From contig NZ_JALBUF010000003.1 of assembly GCF_022606465.1 (NCBI RefSeq), positions 186,001 through 250,000 of the forward strand: a stretch of 64,000 nt of DNA, in the 5' to 3' direction. Under the pieces are notes generated by a model. It was given only the letters and a program-made list of their open reading frames with translations, was not told where the DNA came from and made no database searches. Positions 8,388 through 17,496 of this stretch are shown here, piece after piece. The position numbers were made by a program, and so were the translations under genes. This DNA is from Sulfoacidibacillus ferrooxidans (GTDB lineage Bacteria > Bacillota > Bacilli > Alicyclobacillales > SLC66). Every line of letters begins with the position of its first letter. Position 1 is the first letter of the stretch.

Positions 8388-9698
8388 TTAACTTTGCAAA
8401 AATGTCATCTTTGCTTCCGCCACTGTGTATAGTGATCCCATGATACACAGTGCAACCGCTTTTTGGTTCGCTATAGATACTCCACGCTGCACGGCCTGTG
8501 AAACATCTTCCACAAGTTCTACAGGGACCTCTCCCGCATAGTTACGCACAAATGAAGCCAATACTTCTGTAGGTGTAGATCTTTGCACTGCAGGTTTAGT
8601 AACGATTACATAACTGCTCTTTGGCACAATGGCACGCGACATACCATCCATATCTTTATCACTCAAAACCCCCATTACCAACACATAGCGAGAAATAGAT
8701 AAATCCTCTAAAGCTCGCGCCATGGCTACCGCACCAGCTTTGTTATGAGCCCCATCAAGTATGACAACGGGATCTTTGTGAATCACTTCAAGTCGTCCTG
8801 GCCAAACTGCTGTTTTCAATCCAACACGAATAGCCTGCTCACTGATGGTGTAACCTTTTGTTGATAATACCTCCATGAGTCCAAGCGCGACACCTGCATT
8901 ACTTACTTGATGGATACCTAACATATTTAAACGTAACCCAAGCCAATCATGAAAGCGACCCATATAACTAAACCTTTGTCCAGCAAGATCATAGACGTAT
9001 TCTGGTACTACACGAATCGTATTGTGTAACATCCAAACATCACTATGCTGTTTTTTTGCAACCTGCTGAATCACATCTAGGGCATCATGTTGCGCACCTG
9101 TAACAACTGGAACGTTGCTTTTTATAATACCAGATTTATCAAAAGCAATCTCGCGCACATTTTTTCCCAAAATCTCAGTGTGATCTAAATCGACATTGGT
9201 AATAGCACAAACTTCTGGTAACACTACATTAGTTGCATCAAAACGACCGCCAAGACCTGCTTCTAGCACAACCAAGTCTACTTTTCTAGAAAGAAAAAAC
9301 AGAAATGCAATGGCTGTTATAATCTCAAATTCAGTAGGTTCAAGTTCTTTGTTTCCAGCTACTGTGTCTGCAATAAGCTGTACCTGTTTAGTCAACGCAA
9401 TTAACTCACTAGCAGTAATGGCCACCCCATTCACACTCATCCGTTCAGCAAAGGCCGTAAGATACGGTGAAGTATAGAGACCTACACGATAACCAGCTGC
9501 TTGTAGCATGGATGCTGCATACACACACGTTGAACCTTTTCCATTGGTACCAGCCACATGTATAAAACGGAGTTGCTTCTCGGGAGATCCAAGATGTTGC
9601 AATAAATACGCGATTCGCTGTAACCCCGGCTTCATACCGAATCGTGCGCGTGATTGAATATAAGCTATTGCAGATTGTTCTTCAAGAGATAGACCCAT
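8388..9698 (-). CDS. folC: Bifunctional folylpolyglutamate synthase/dihydrofolate synthase
   Basis: A 436-residue FolC. It carries the P-loop HVAGTNGKGSTCVY (around 50), LEAGLGGRFDATNVV, the ITNVDLDHTEILG motif with Mg2+-binding residues, and ILDGAHNKAGAVAMARAL near 305. It adds glutamate to dihydropteroate and to folates, keeping them in the cell. The ATG at 9698 follows AGGATGG and is 13 nt past the valS stop, implying one transcript. The order valS–folC is that of B. subtilis. Confidence 0.95.
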   Translation of the reverse strand: MGLSLEEQSAIAYIQSRARFGMKPGLQRIAYLLQHLGSPEKQLRFIHVAGTNGKGSTCVYAASMLQAAGYRVGLYTSPYLTAFAERMSVNGVAITASELIALTKQVQLIADTVAGNKELEPTEFEIITAIAFLFFLSRKVDLVVLEAGLGGRFDATNVVLPEVCAITNVDLDHTEILGKNVREIAFDKSGIIKSNVPVVTGAQHDALDVIQQVAKKQHSDVWMLHNTIRVVPEYVYDLAGQRFSYMGRFHDWLGLRLNMLGIHQVSNAGVALGLMEVLSTKGYTISEQAIRVGLKTAVWPGRLEVIHKDPVVILDGAHNKAGAVAMARALEDLSISRYVLVMGVLSDKDMDGMSRAIVPKSSYVIVTKPAVQRSTPTEVLASFVRNYAGEVPVELVEDVSQAVQRGVSIANQKAVALCIMGSLYTVAEAKMTFLQS

Positions 9699-9710
9699 GT
9701 TTCTACCATC

Positions 9711-12404
9711 CTATTCTGTAGGCTGTGTGTTTGACACCGCTACAATCCGCTCTAGCTCGGCCACTATTTTTTCTAGTTGCTCCATGTATCCTTGCAATTT
9801 CTCCCGTTCCTTTTGCACAATGGCATCAGGTGCTTTTGCTACAAATGATTCATTGTTTAGTTTCCCTTGCAAGCGACTCACTTCAAACTCCAATTGCTTT
9901 TTCTCTTCTGTCAATCGCTTTTGTTCTGCGGCAAGATCGACTAACCCTTCAAGCGAAACAATAATCTCCACGTCAGCTAGCACACTTGTGATGCGCTCTT
10001 CCGGTAACTGCACATCTTGTGCAATCAATAAACTTTGCGGATTACAAAGTCTAACGAGATACGGTGCAGCCACTTGTAACATCTCAACACGATCTGCTTT
10101 GGGTCTCAGGATCATGTCTATTTTTTTACTTGGTGCGATATTTTTTTCATGACGCAATGCGCGCACAGCTCGAACGACATCCATCACCATCATCATATCA
10201 GTAAACGCTTTGTAATCAACCAATGCCTCAGATCCATCAGGCCATGATGCGCGCATAATCGTTTCTCCATCATGCGGTAATGCCTGCCAAATCTCTTCTG
10301 TAACAAATGGCATGAAGGGATGCAATAAGCGAAGTGCATGATCCAATACAAACACGAGCGTACCTTGAGTCGCGGCTTTTTGTTCATTTTGCTCATCATA
10401 AAGACTGACTTTCGCCAATTCGATATACCAATCACAAAAATCATTCCAAATAAATTCATAAATCGTTTTTCCAGCTTCAGCAAATTGATAGCTCTCTAGT
10501 TCTTGGGTCACTTGTTCTGAAGTCTCTTGTAAGCGATGTAAGATATAGCGATCCGCCAGACTACGGTCTGCAACAGTGGGAAGTTGCGGTTTACTCTCGC
10601 TATCGATATTCATCAGCACAAAACGAGATGCATTCCAAATTTTTGTTACTAATGCCTGCGCTGATTCCACTCTTTCTAAATAAAATCTCATATCTTGGCC
10701 CAGTGTTGCCCCAGTGACCAACATAAAACGAAGAGCATCTGCGCTATATTTTTCAATCACGTCCATTGGATCAATGCCATTCCCGAGGCTTTTTGAGAAC
10801 TTTCTACCTTGATCATCGCGCACTAACCCGTGCATTAAAACGTGTTCAAACGGAGGTATTCCAGTAAACGAAAGTGACATAAAGATCATTCGAGCAACCC
10901 AGAAATAGATAATATCGAATCCTGTCGAGAGTACTTGAGTAGGAAAATACCTAGCGAGATCACCCGTTTCATCATCCGGCCAACCCATGGTTGAAAATGG
11001 CCATAATGCAGAAGAAAACCACGTATCTAAGACATCTTCATCTTGCGATATCTGATGACTACCACAGTGACTACAGACGTGTACGTCATCTCGACTCACG
11101 GTTGTTCCACCGCAATTTGCGCAATAAAATGCGGGAATGCGATGCCCCCACCACAACTGCCGAGAAATACACCAATCGCGAATATGTTCAAGCCAGTGAC
11201 TATAGATCTTAGCAAAGCGGTCTGGAATAAATTGAGTTTCACCAGATGCAACCACTTCTTTTGCAGGAATCGCAAGCGGTTCCATCTTCACAAACCATTG
11301 TGTACTAAGCCACGGTTCTACTACCGTTCCACAGCGCTCACAATGCCCTACCGAATGATCATGCTCTTCGTGCGTTAGCAGTCCTTGTTCCATTAGTTCT
11401 GCAACTACTTGTGTACGTGCCTCATAGCGATCAAGCGTAGCAAATTTACCAGCGTACTCATTTAATTTACCATCTTTCGTCATGACATTCATGGCTTGAA
11501 GATGATGTCTTTGACCCACTTCAAAGTCATTTGGATCATGCGCTGGAGTGATTTTAACAGCGCCTGTACCAAACTCCGGATCTACATACTCATCCGAGAT
11601 AACAGGAATTTCCCGTTCAACAAAAGGTAAGCGCAAATACTTACCTACCACCGAACGATAACGATCATCATCGGGATGAACAGCAACTGCCACATCGCCA
11701 AATAACGTTTCAGGCCGAGTAGTAGCTATCACTAAAGAACCTGATCCATCCGTAAATGGATACGTTATATGGTATAACGTTCCTTTAGTTTCTTCGTATT
11801 CCACCTCGATATCAGAAAGGGCAGTCCCACACCTTGGACACCAATTGATAATATAATTCCCTCGGTAAATCAACCCTTTTTCATAAAACGTTACAAAAAC
11901 TTCGCGAACCGCTTTGGAGAGACCAGGATCCATCGTGAAACGTTCCCGCGACCAGTCACAGGAAGCACCTAACCGACGAATTTGCGAGCGGATAACTTCT
12001 GCATATTGTTCTTTCCACTCCCACACTCGTTTAACAAATTCCTCACGGCCTATATCATGACGCGATAAACCATCATTTTTACTAAGCTGTGCCTCTACTC
12101 GTGTCTGCGTGGCAATACCCGCATGATCTGTACCTGGTAGCCACAACGCATCATAGCCTTGCATTCTACGCATACGAATCAATAAATCTTGAATCGTGTT
12201 GTCTAGTGCATGGCCAAGATGCAAAACTCCAGTCACATTTGGCGGTGGCATAACAATCGTAAACGGTTTTTTCTTTTGATCTCCAGTCGCCTCAAAAAAA
12301 CCTTGGTCCATCCACCACTGATACAATCGATTCTCTATTTCTTCGGCATGATACGCCCCAAGGGGTGTTGTTTGACTCGACTTTTGCTCATTTTGTTCAG
12401 TCAT
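9711..12404 (-). CDS. valS: Valyl-tRNA synthetase
   Basis: An 897-residue class I synthetase of normal length. It has the HIGH-type motif in PPNVTGVLHLGHALD, the KMSKS-type motif in GRKFSKSLGNG, the editing (CP1) domain with TTRPETLFGDVAVAVHP, cysteine pairs CPRCG and CSHCG, and the C-terminal coiled-coil arm with many Glu/Lys/Leu residues. It charges tRNA-Val. The ATG at 12404 has AGGAGG 8 nt upstream; the frame extends one codon further to a TTG. Expression is controlled by a T-box leader directly upstream. Confidence 0.97.
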   Translation of the reverse strand: MTEQNEQKSSQTTPLGAYHAEEIENRLYQWWMDQGFFEATGDQKKKPFTIVMPPPNVTGVLHLGHALDNTIQDLLIRMRRMQGYDALWLPGTDHAGIATQTRVEAQLSKNDGLSRHDIGREEFVKRVWEWKEQYAEVIRSQIRRLGASCDWSRERFTMDPGLSKAVREVFVTFYEKGLIYRGNYIINWCPRCGTALSDIEVEYEETKGTLYHITYPFTDGSGSLVIATTRPETLFGDVAVAVHPDDDRYRSVVGKYLRLPFVEREIPVISDEYVDPEFGTGAVKITPAHDPNDFEVGQRHHLQAMNVMTKDGKLNEYAGKFATLDRYEARTQVVAELMEQGLLTHEEHDHSVGHCERCGTVVEPWLSTQWFVKMEPLAIPAKEVVASGETQFIPDRFAKIYSHWLEHIRDWCISRQLWWGHRIPAFYCANCGGTTVSRDDVHVCSHCGSHQISQDEDVLDTWFSSALWPFSTMGWPDDETGDLARYFPTQVLSTGFDIIYFWVARMIFMSLSFTGIPPFEHVLMHGLVRDDQGRKFSKSLGNGIDPMDVIEKYSADALRFMLVTGATLGQDMRFYLERVESAQALVTKIWNASRFVLMNIDSESKPQLPTVADRSLADRYILHRLQETSEQVTQELESYQFAEAGKTIYEFIWNDFCDWYIELAKVSLYDEQNEQKAATQGTLVFVLDHALRLLHPFMPFVTEEIWQALPHDGETIMRASWPDGSEALVDYKAFTDMMMVMDVVRAVRALRHEKNIAPSKKIDMILRPKADRVEMLQVAAPYLVRLCNPQSLLIAQDVQLPEERITSVLADVEIIVSLEGLVDLAAEQKRLTEEKKQLEFEVSRLQGKLNNESFVAKAPDAIVQKEREKLQGYMEQLEKIVAELERIVAVSNTQPTE

Positions 12405-12435
12405 CAATCATTCCTCCTACCTTTTATTCCATTCA

Positions 12436-12690
12436 TAAAAAATCCTCTCGTCCATGAAGGACGAAAGGATAAACTTCCGCGGTACCACCTTACATTTTGC
12501 ACACATCAATAGTGCGCAACACTCGAAGCGATAAGGGATCTACCCGCAACCTTGTCATCTTACTAAAGAGGAACCGACCTTCCACACACATCAGCCAAGG
12601 GGATCTCAGACAAAGCCCCTCTCTCTGTCGACTTCTAGTGCATGTACTCCTGTTCAGGTTGCTTGATTATTCAATTCCGAAAATAATTTC
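12436..12690 (-). promoter_or_regulatory. T-box leader of valS
   Basis: The minus-strand leader contains the T-box sequence GGTGGTACCGCG (revcomp of 12478–12489), which binds the uncharged tRNA 3' end. It is followed by a terminator with ATCCTTTCGTCC pairing with GGACGAGAGGAT and then TTTTTT (12436–12470). Stem I lies in roughly 12560–12670. A GTC in GGAAGGTCGG on its 3' side could be the valine specifier, but I did not fold it. Low charged tRNA-Val should favour the antiterminator and valS expression. Confidence 0.92.
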
Positions 12691-12694
12691 CCTC

Positions 12695-12724
12695 ATTATA
12701 CGTATTGGATTGCAACACTGTCAA
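12695..12724 (-). promoter_or_regulatory. SigA-type promoter of the valS T-box transcript
   Basis: Minus-strand TTGACA (12719–12724), an 18-nt spacer and TATAAT (12695–12700) are both perfect consensus hexamers, placed just upstream of the T-box stem I region. Confidence 0.85.
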
Positions 12725-12732
12725 ACTTCACA

Positions 12733-13299
12733 TTATTTCTTTTTTTTATTATAGCGATGCACTCGAACGGTGTGTCCAGAGTCTTCTTGTTTAGGTGCTC
12801 GCAAACGCTGCTTTTTGGGATAATGTTTTTCCAACTTTGGCGTTTCCGCCTCACGTTTAGCTTCTATTTTTAGACGTCGTTTTTCAGTCCAATCAGATAG
12901 CACGACAGACAACCAGGAGATACCAACTGACATAATAAGAAACTGCAAAATACTCGTCCCAAATATAGCCCAGTGGTTGGTGAATCTATCTGTAGCAAAT
13001 AACAAAAGTAATAGCATTGCAACAATCCCGCTTAATGCACCTGTAATGCTCCCTTGCCAGATGCGCAGCGTCTTTGTTCGTGGAACCACAAAATAAGGTG
13101 CCATGACCATTGGAAGCCCTACACCCATTGAAATACTGTTAATAGCGGAGCCTTTTTCGATATATCCTATACCAGCGCCAATGGCACCTACTACAAGCGC
13201 AGTATATAAAATCACCTTAAAGCGCCAACCTTCAGGCGGAGGAACTAAAGTACTTAATGTTTTCGCAGTTGACGTTTTGTCTGACACACACTCACCCAT
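12733..13299 (-). CDS. Unknown four-helix membrane protein with basic C-terminal tail
   Basis: I do not recognise this protein. About 188 residues from the proposed ATG at 13299 show four hydrophobic segments (VILYTALVVGAIGAGIGYI; VGLPMVMAPYFVV; ITGALSGIVAMLLLLLF; ILQFLIMSVGISWL). A cytoplasmic tail of about 50 residues follows, very rich in Lys and Arg and ending in NKKKK. The frame is open to 13389, but no start has a convincing RBS. Its stop lies 8 nt from the -35 of the valS T-box promoter. Codon pattern and hydrophobic periodicity argue that it is real. Confidence 0.6.
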   Translation of the reverse strand: MGECVSDKTSTAKTLSTLVPPPEGWRFKVILYTALVVGAIGAGIGYIEKGSAINSISMGVGLPMVMAPYFVVPRTKTLRIWQGSITGALSGIVAMLLLLLFATDRFTNHWAIFGTSILQFLIMSVGISWLSVVLSDWTEKRRLKIEAKREAETPKLEKHYPKKQRLRAPKQEDSGHTVRVHRYNKKKK

Positions 13300-13384
13300 T
13301 TCACGTTCATTACATCTACTATACCATGCATCACCCGCTTGAGAAAATGGATAGATAGGCGCAATTGCAAAAAAAAGCACCCAA

Positions 13385-13444
13385 ACCATAGAGTGCGCAT
13401 ATGATGTCGTACACTCTTGTGTTGGTTGCGTATAACTCTATGGT
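13385..13444. repeat. 10-bp perfect inverted repeat before a small membrane-protein gene
   Basis: ACCATAGAGT (13385–13394) and ACTCTATGGT (13435–13444) are exact reverse complements separated by 40 nt. They lie in the divergent region between the unknown membrane gene (minus) and the 54-aa gene (plus). They could be an operator pair or an RNA stem. Confidence 0.6.
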
Positions 13445-13472
13445 CAACAAGCAAGGAAACGGAGGATCAACG

Positions 13473-13637
13473 ATGCCAAATTTTTTTATGGCACTTGCAC
13501 GTTTTGCAAAAGTTATTCTACTAGGATGTATTTTTTTAACAATGCTTCAAATGTTGTTTTTCCCCTCCATTATTAATTTGATGATATTAGCAGGCCTTAT
13601 TCTTGTTCTAGTCACTTTCTTTCTCGGTACTCCCTAA
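13473..13637 (+). CDS. Small (54 aa) membrane protein of unknown function
   Basis: The ATG at 13473 follows GGAGGATCAACG, a strong RBS at good spacing; an upstream in-frame ATG at 13401 lacks one. The product has two hydrophobic segments (AKVILLGCIFLTMLQMLFF and INLMILAGLILVLVTFFLG) joined by a short loop with Pro, so it is probably a two-helix membrane peptide. No family is recognised. Its last 30 bp overlap, tail to tail, the end of the CotS-like gene on the other strand. Confidence 0.6.
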   Translation: MPNFFMALARFAKVILLGCIFLTMLQMLFFPSIINLMILAGLILVLVTFFLGTP

Positions 13638-14894
13638 ACTAGGCGGTTGGTTCATCGTCGGACGCCAAAGACCAGCCGATTCAGGTGATATCCTGGTCGC
13701 ACTTTCAGCGTTTGCTGTAAGATGCTTTTTTACCACACTTTTAGTTGTGAAAATGTGATTATTAGTAAGATCCTCTTCATCGCGAACACATGATGCTTCA
13801 AACTCAATATTTTGTTTCCCATATTTTTTAAAAAAATCGTGCAATGGTATCGGACTTGGCTCGTCCTCTACTATACTTCCAAAGAGGTGACGACGAAGAG
13901 CTAATCGAGCCACATCCATGTCACAAGCATCTTCAAATACATCTATAAAATCTTCTATGTCCCAATCCCTGCGTTGCTCGTAGTACCACTGCAGCACTTG
14001 AATGATTGCAGATGGAAAACTAAGGAGTACTTCAAGTAAGCTCCACTCTTTTTGTGAGATCGGTCGTATGGCTTCGTACTTGGCCAGTGCACGCTGACAT
14101 AAATCTATATCAAAAGATTGTTGTGCACCATAGCGCTGTAAAAAATGTGCAAGATCTAACATTTGTGATCCTTCATACAGATGATCGTGATCCAATACAA
14201 ACAGACCATCTTTAGACTTCACTAAGTTTTTCCGAACAAAGCTCCCATGACATAACGTTCCGCTACTCACAGCTTCTTGCGTGATTTGTTCGTATGGAAT
14301 AAGCAGCAATTTAGCAAGAGAAACGCCGATCTGCTGATCGACATCCTCTCGGATAGCAAGAAAGCGTTCATCTAATTCTGTTGGTTCTTCACGGTCTAAC
14401 GCATATTCTCGATAGATTTCGAGTTTAGCACGAGCTACACTCCATTCGTACGTCACATCAATACGTCTTGGTTGATAGAGTATCCCATGATTCACTTTTG
14501 CACTAGCATGCCATTCGGCAAGGGTTGCAAATGCCTCTATAAACTCCTCTGGCGATTCAAAATCTGGTATCCTTCCAGTTACTTGTGATAGCGCATAATA
14601 ATATCCTGTTTCATGAATCACATACGGATCTCCATATTTAGTCCGCAAGAAGCGCAAAACTCTTGCACCTCTTGCGGCCAGCCCTTCAACAGCCTCAAAA
14701 ATTGCTTGTACATGCATGGGAGTTGGTACCACCACACGTTTCATATAAATAACTTGACGCTCAGTCATAATGCGCAATGCCCCACCCACGATACTCGCTT
14801 TTCGTGGATAAAACTCATACTCTCGTAAAACCTCAACGTCAATTCCATACTTCTCACATACAGACTTAACGTCGTCTACAGTAAAGTCTCGCAA
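13608..14894 (-). CDS. CotS/CotI-family kinase-like protein, possible spore coat protein
   Basis: About 428 residues with an aminoglycoside-phosphotransferase/CotS-like fold. The catalytic-loop equivalent reads LCHGSFVRKNLV, where the family usually has HGD, so the catalytic Asp is replaced by Ser. The metal-binding Asp lies in LFVLDHDHLYEG, followed by QMLDLAHFLQRYG. Relatives are spore-coat proteins and some are protein kinases. The most likely start is TTG 14894, because GGGAGGGG lies 6 nt before it; this puts the start 14 nt after the YsxE-like stop. A non-conserved C-terminal extension (about 100 residues, low complexity) follows the domain. It belongs to the spoVID–ysxE operon. Confidence 0.78.
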   Translation of the reverse strand: MRDFTVDDVKSVCEKYGIDVEVLREYEFYPRKASIVGGALRIMTERQVIYMKRVVVPTPMHVQAIFEAVEGLAARGARVLRFLRTKYGDPYVIHETGYYYALSQVTGRIPDFESPEEFIEAFATLAEWHASAKVNHGILYQPRRIDVTYEWSVARAKLEIYREYALDREEPTELDERFLAIREDVDQQIGVSLAKLLLIPYEQITQEAVSSGTLCHGSFVRKNLVKSKDGLFVLDHDHLYEGSQMLDLAHFLQRYGAQQSFDIDLCQRALAKYEAIRPISQKEWSLLEVLLSFPSAIIQVLQWYYEQRRDWDIEDFIDVFEDACDMDVARLALRRHLFGSIVEDEPSPIPLHDFFKKYGKQNIEFEASCVRDEEDLTNNHIFTTKSVVKKHLTANAESATRISPESAGLWRPTMNQPPSLGSTEKESD

Positions 14895-14907
14895 TGTACT
14901 CCCCTCC

Positions 14908-15885
14908 CTAGGGTTTTCCACTGTCCATACGTAGAGCATGAAATAGACGCGTCCGCCACACAGATTCAAAACGACGTTCACTATGCATATAGCTATTGGC
15001 GACATCAATTACTGAAAATGGATACCCCACCACGCTAATCACTCTTTTTTCAAACTCTGCATCAGTTACTCTTGCTTTTCTGTAGTGTTCTAGTACATGT
15101 GGAATTTCTTCACTTAATCCATGCTCATATAACGAACGACAAAGCGACATGACATCCATTTCCGGATCACCAATAGACACTTCATCAAATCCTAGTGTCG
15201 CCATGCGTCCAAGATCAGTAAAAGCGACACTGCTCGCATCATAATGCACTAAAATCATGCGATCTGCTTTTGTTCGTACCTGATCATCAATACCTGCTGC
15301 TTTAGCCAATGCATAGTTGCGGTGCGCTCGTTCACGCACCGCAGAAAGATTGGATAGTAATAAAACGGAAAATGGCGTTGTTCGCTCATTTTTACAAATC
15401 ACTTCTACTCGCTCTAACTGATTTATCCCATTTTCCAACATATTACTGACGTGAGGAAGAACAGGAACCGAAACAGGCCGCACTGCTATATCTGACAACG
15501 CACTGTGTACATGGGCTAGATTCTCTGTTACTTCACGCAGATATTTTGGTACTTCTACTTCTTGAAAACGCAAGTGATCTGATACCGTACAGATATACCC
15601 ATCGACAGACATGAATGAGTCACCATAGATAGTGCGAATATGTCTTGGTGTCCGTCTAATCCCCCGAATTGCGAGTGCATCCAATACCTGTCCGCGCACT
15701 TGCACTTGCACTTGATCCCGCTCTACGCGCATTAATTTTTGCCCATAGTTTGTATGCAGTAAACAGGCGTCTGGTCTTATCCACTGCCAATCATGTACGC
15801 GCATAGGGTAGTGTGGTATCACCGCATGAAGAATACTCTCATACTCCATTCGCTGAATCACCCTCTCGTACTCCATACGATTCAT
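14908..15885 (-). CDS. ysxE: YsxE-like spore coat kinase-family protein
   Basis: A 325-residue protein of the CotS/YsxE family. It directly follows spoVID, with TAA of spoVID overlapping its ATG (15885), as in B. subtilis spoVID–ysxE. The C-terminal half has MILVHYDASSVAFTDLGRMATLGFDEVSIGDPEMDVMSL, matching the catalytic and metal-binding segments of the phosphotransferase fold, but the usual HGD is HYD. YsxE takes part in spore-coat encasement with SpoVID. The N-terminus holds a short internal duplication (RMEYERVI/RMEYESIL), and an alternative ATG at 15852 follows GAGAGGGTGATT, so the start is uncertain. Confidence 0.78.
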   Translation of the reverse strand: MNRMEYERVIQRMEYESILHAVIPHYPMRVHDWQWIRPDACLLHTNYGQKLMRVERDQVQVQVRGQVLDALAIRGIRRTPRHIRTIYGDSFMSVDGYICTVSDHLRFQEVEVPKYLREVTENLAHVHSALSDIAVRPVSVPVLPHVSNMLENGINQLERVEVICKNERTTPFSVLLLSNLSAVRERAHRNYALAKAAGIDDQVRTKADRMILVHYDASSVAFTDLGRMATLGFDEVSIGDPEMDVMSLCRSLYEHGLSEEIPHVLEHYRKARVTDAEFEKRVISVVGYPFSVIDVANSYMHSERRFESVWRTRLFHALRMDSGKP

Positions 15886-17402
15886 TATTGGGATGCATCG
15901 GGAATGTACAGCAGTGCACCTGCAATGGATCCTTCAAGTGCAATGTCATTGACGCGCATTAAGTCAGCAACACTTACATGATAAAGCGACGATATATCTT
16001 CAAGCGTTTCAGCATCGTGTACAATTCTAAATTTCATCGTACATTTAGCATCACCTGCAGGAATATTCATGGTTTTCCAAAACCATTCTGCTGCAGACAT
16101 CTCCACTTCATCTTCCGGAACAGCAGTATAGGACATTTGCAAAGGCGACTTACCGTCACTATCACCTTGCACACTTAATCCGGCATGAATACCACTAATT
16201 TTCTGTTTTTCCACATCAACAGCAGTTACTTCTGCTTCTAAAGAAAAAGCAATCTCACCTTTATCCTGCGGTGCGACAGGTGCAGTTGGAGGCGCTGCTG
16301 ATTCTACAGGTGTCGGCACCAACTCCTGCGGAGTAAGTACAGGTGGTGTTACAACCACTTCTGGAGTTTCAGGAATATTTCCTTCCGAACGCGAAAACAC
16401 AGCTTTTGCAGAGTCACTATGATTTTCAATTCTAACTTCTTCGGCACTCTCTACATCTGCATTTTCAAAATGAAAATGCAGCGATGATTGGTAATCTGTC
16501 CTTGTTTCATCACTAAAAGAAAAGACATCAGACTTGCTGCTTTTACTATCCAGTTCTGGGGATTGACCAGTTTTGAAAGGTTGGGCAGGTTTGTGCACAA
16601 CATCTGAATCAAACGAGTTTGAGGGCTCACCGGAAAGTGCTCGGTCAGCACCCTGCAAATCCATTTTCCATTTTTCTTTTGATTTGTCTACATCAGATAA
16701 ATCAGCAATATGTTGTCCTTGTGACTCTTTATCACTACGTGCAATCAGTTCTTCTTTTTTTTCACTTGTAGGTTTGGATAATTCCGTGATCTCAAATGGT
16801 TTTAACCAGTCACTGAGTGAAAATTCTTTTTCAGGCACTTTTTCCTCTACTTGTGCCACAAAAGGAGAAGTCATCTTTTGATCTGCAGGCAAAGATTGCG
16901 CTACACTCGTTCCTTGCGAAGCAACGTATTGAGGTGGTTCCTTTGCTTCTTGTGCTCCAAAATGAGCTACATACCCCCCAGTAGGGGATAGACCTTCAAC
17001 AACTAAAAAAGCTTGGACATTTGTCCATCCAGGTCCTAAAATTCGAATTGTCGCATCAGGAATTTGCACTTGAACATTAAGCAACCCTTTTGGTTGAAAG
17101 GCAACGGGAACTTTTAAGTCGAAAGGCATGCGGTGTTGAACGTTCTCAACGTCATTTGTTTGCTTCGAGGAGGCATTATTCATTTTGACTTGATTGTCAA
17201 GGTAAGCAGTAAATAAGATATTCCCTTCCAGAAATAAATCATCACCGCGATATTCAAACGTAGTTACTTCAGTATGGGCAGATAATTCTTCTACTTGTTC
17301 ATTACCATGTACCGCATCCATAAATACCTGTTGATCAATAAATAACTCAATCGCCTGTCGCGCTTCTTGCTCAGCCAACATAATCCCCCCTGCTAGTGCC
17401 AT
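15885..17402 (-). CDS. spoVID: SpoVID-like spore coat morphogenetic protein with C-terminal LysM
   Basis: About 505 residues. It has an N-terminal beta-rich SPOCS-type domain (about 10–150), a long acidic, low-complexity middle rich in Glu, Ser and Pro, and a C-terminal LysM-like motif (MKFRIVHDAETLEDISSLYHVSVADLMRVN...). This is the layout of SpoVID, which anchors coat proteins around the forespore and binds lipid II or peptidoglycan through LysM. Location between hem genes and ysxE matches B. subtilis. ATG 17402 follows GGGAGAGG; an in-frame start at 17420 lacks a clear RBS. The MFS gene lies between it and hemL here. Confidence 0.85.
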   Translation of the reverse strand: MALAGGIMLAEQEARQAIELFIDQQVFMDAVHGNEQVEELSAHTEVTTFEYRGDDLFLEGNILFTAYLDNQVKMNNASSKQTNDVENVQHRMPFDLKVPVAFQPKGLLNVQVQIPDATIRILGPGWTNVQAFLVVEGLSPTGGYVAHFGAQEAKEPPQYVASQGTSVAQSLPADQKMTSPFVAQVEEKVPEKEFSLSDWLKPFEITELSKPTSEKKEELIARSDKESQGQHIADLSDVDKSKEKWKMDLQGADRALSGEPSNSFDSDVVHKPAQPFKTGQSPELDSKSSKSDVFSFSDETRTDYQSSLHFHFENADVESAEEVRIENHSDSAKAVFSRSEGNIPETPEVVVTPPVLTPQELVPTPVESAAPPTAPVAPQDKGEIAFSLEAEVTAVDVEKQKISGIHAGLSVQGDSDGKSPLQMSYTAVPEDEVEMSAAEWFWKTMNIPAGDAKCTMKFRIVHDAETLEDISSLYHVSVADLMRVNDIALEGSIAGALLYIPDASQ

Positions 17403-17496
17403 ATGCCTCTCCCAAACCATACGTCAGAATCTGCCGAGTTATGCCTGACATAGGAAGAAGAATGAGTCATAAGGTCTTAACGAAAAGGGGGAATCA

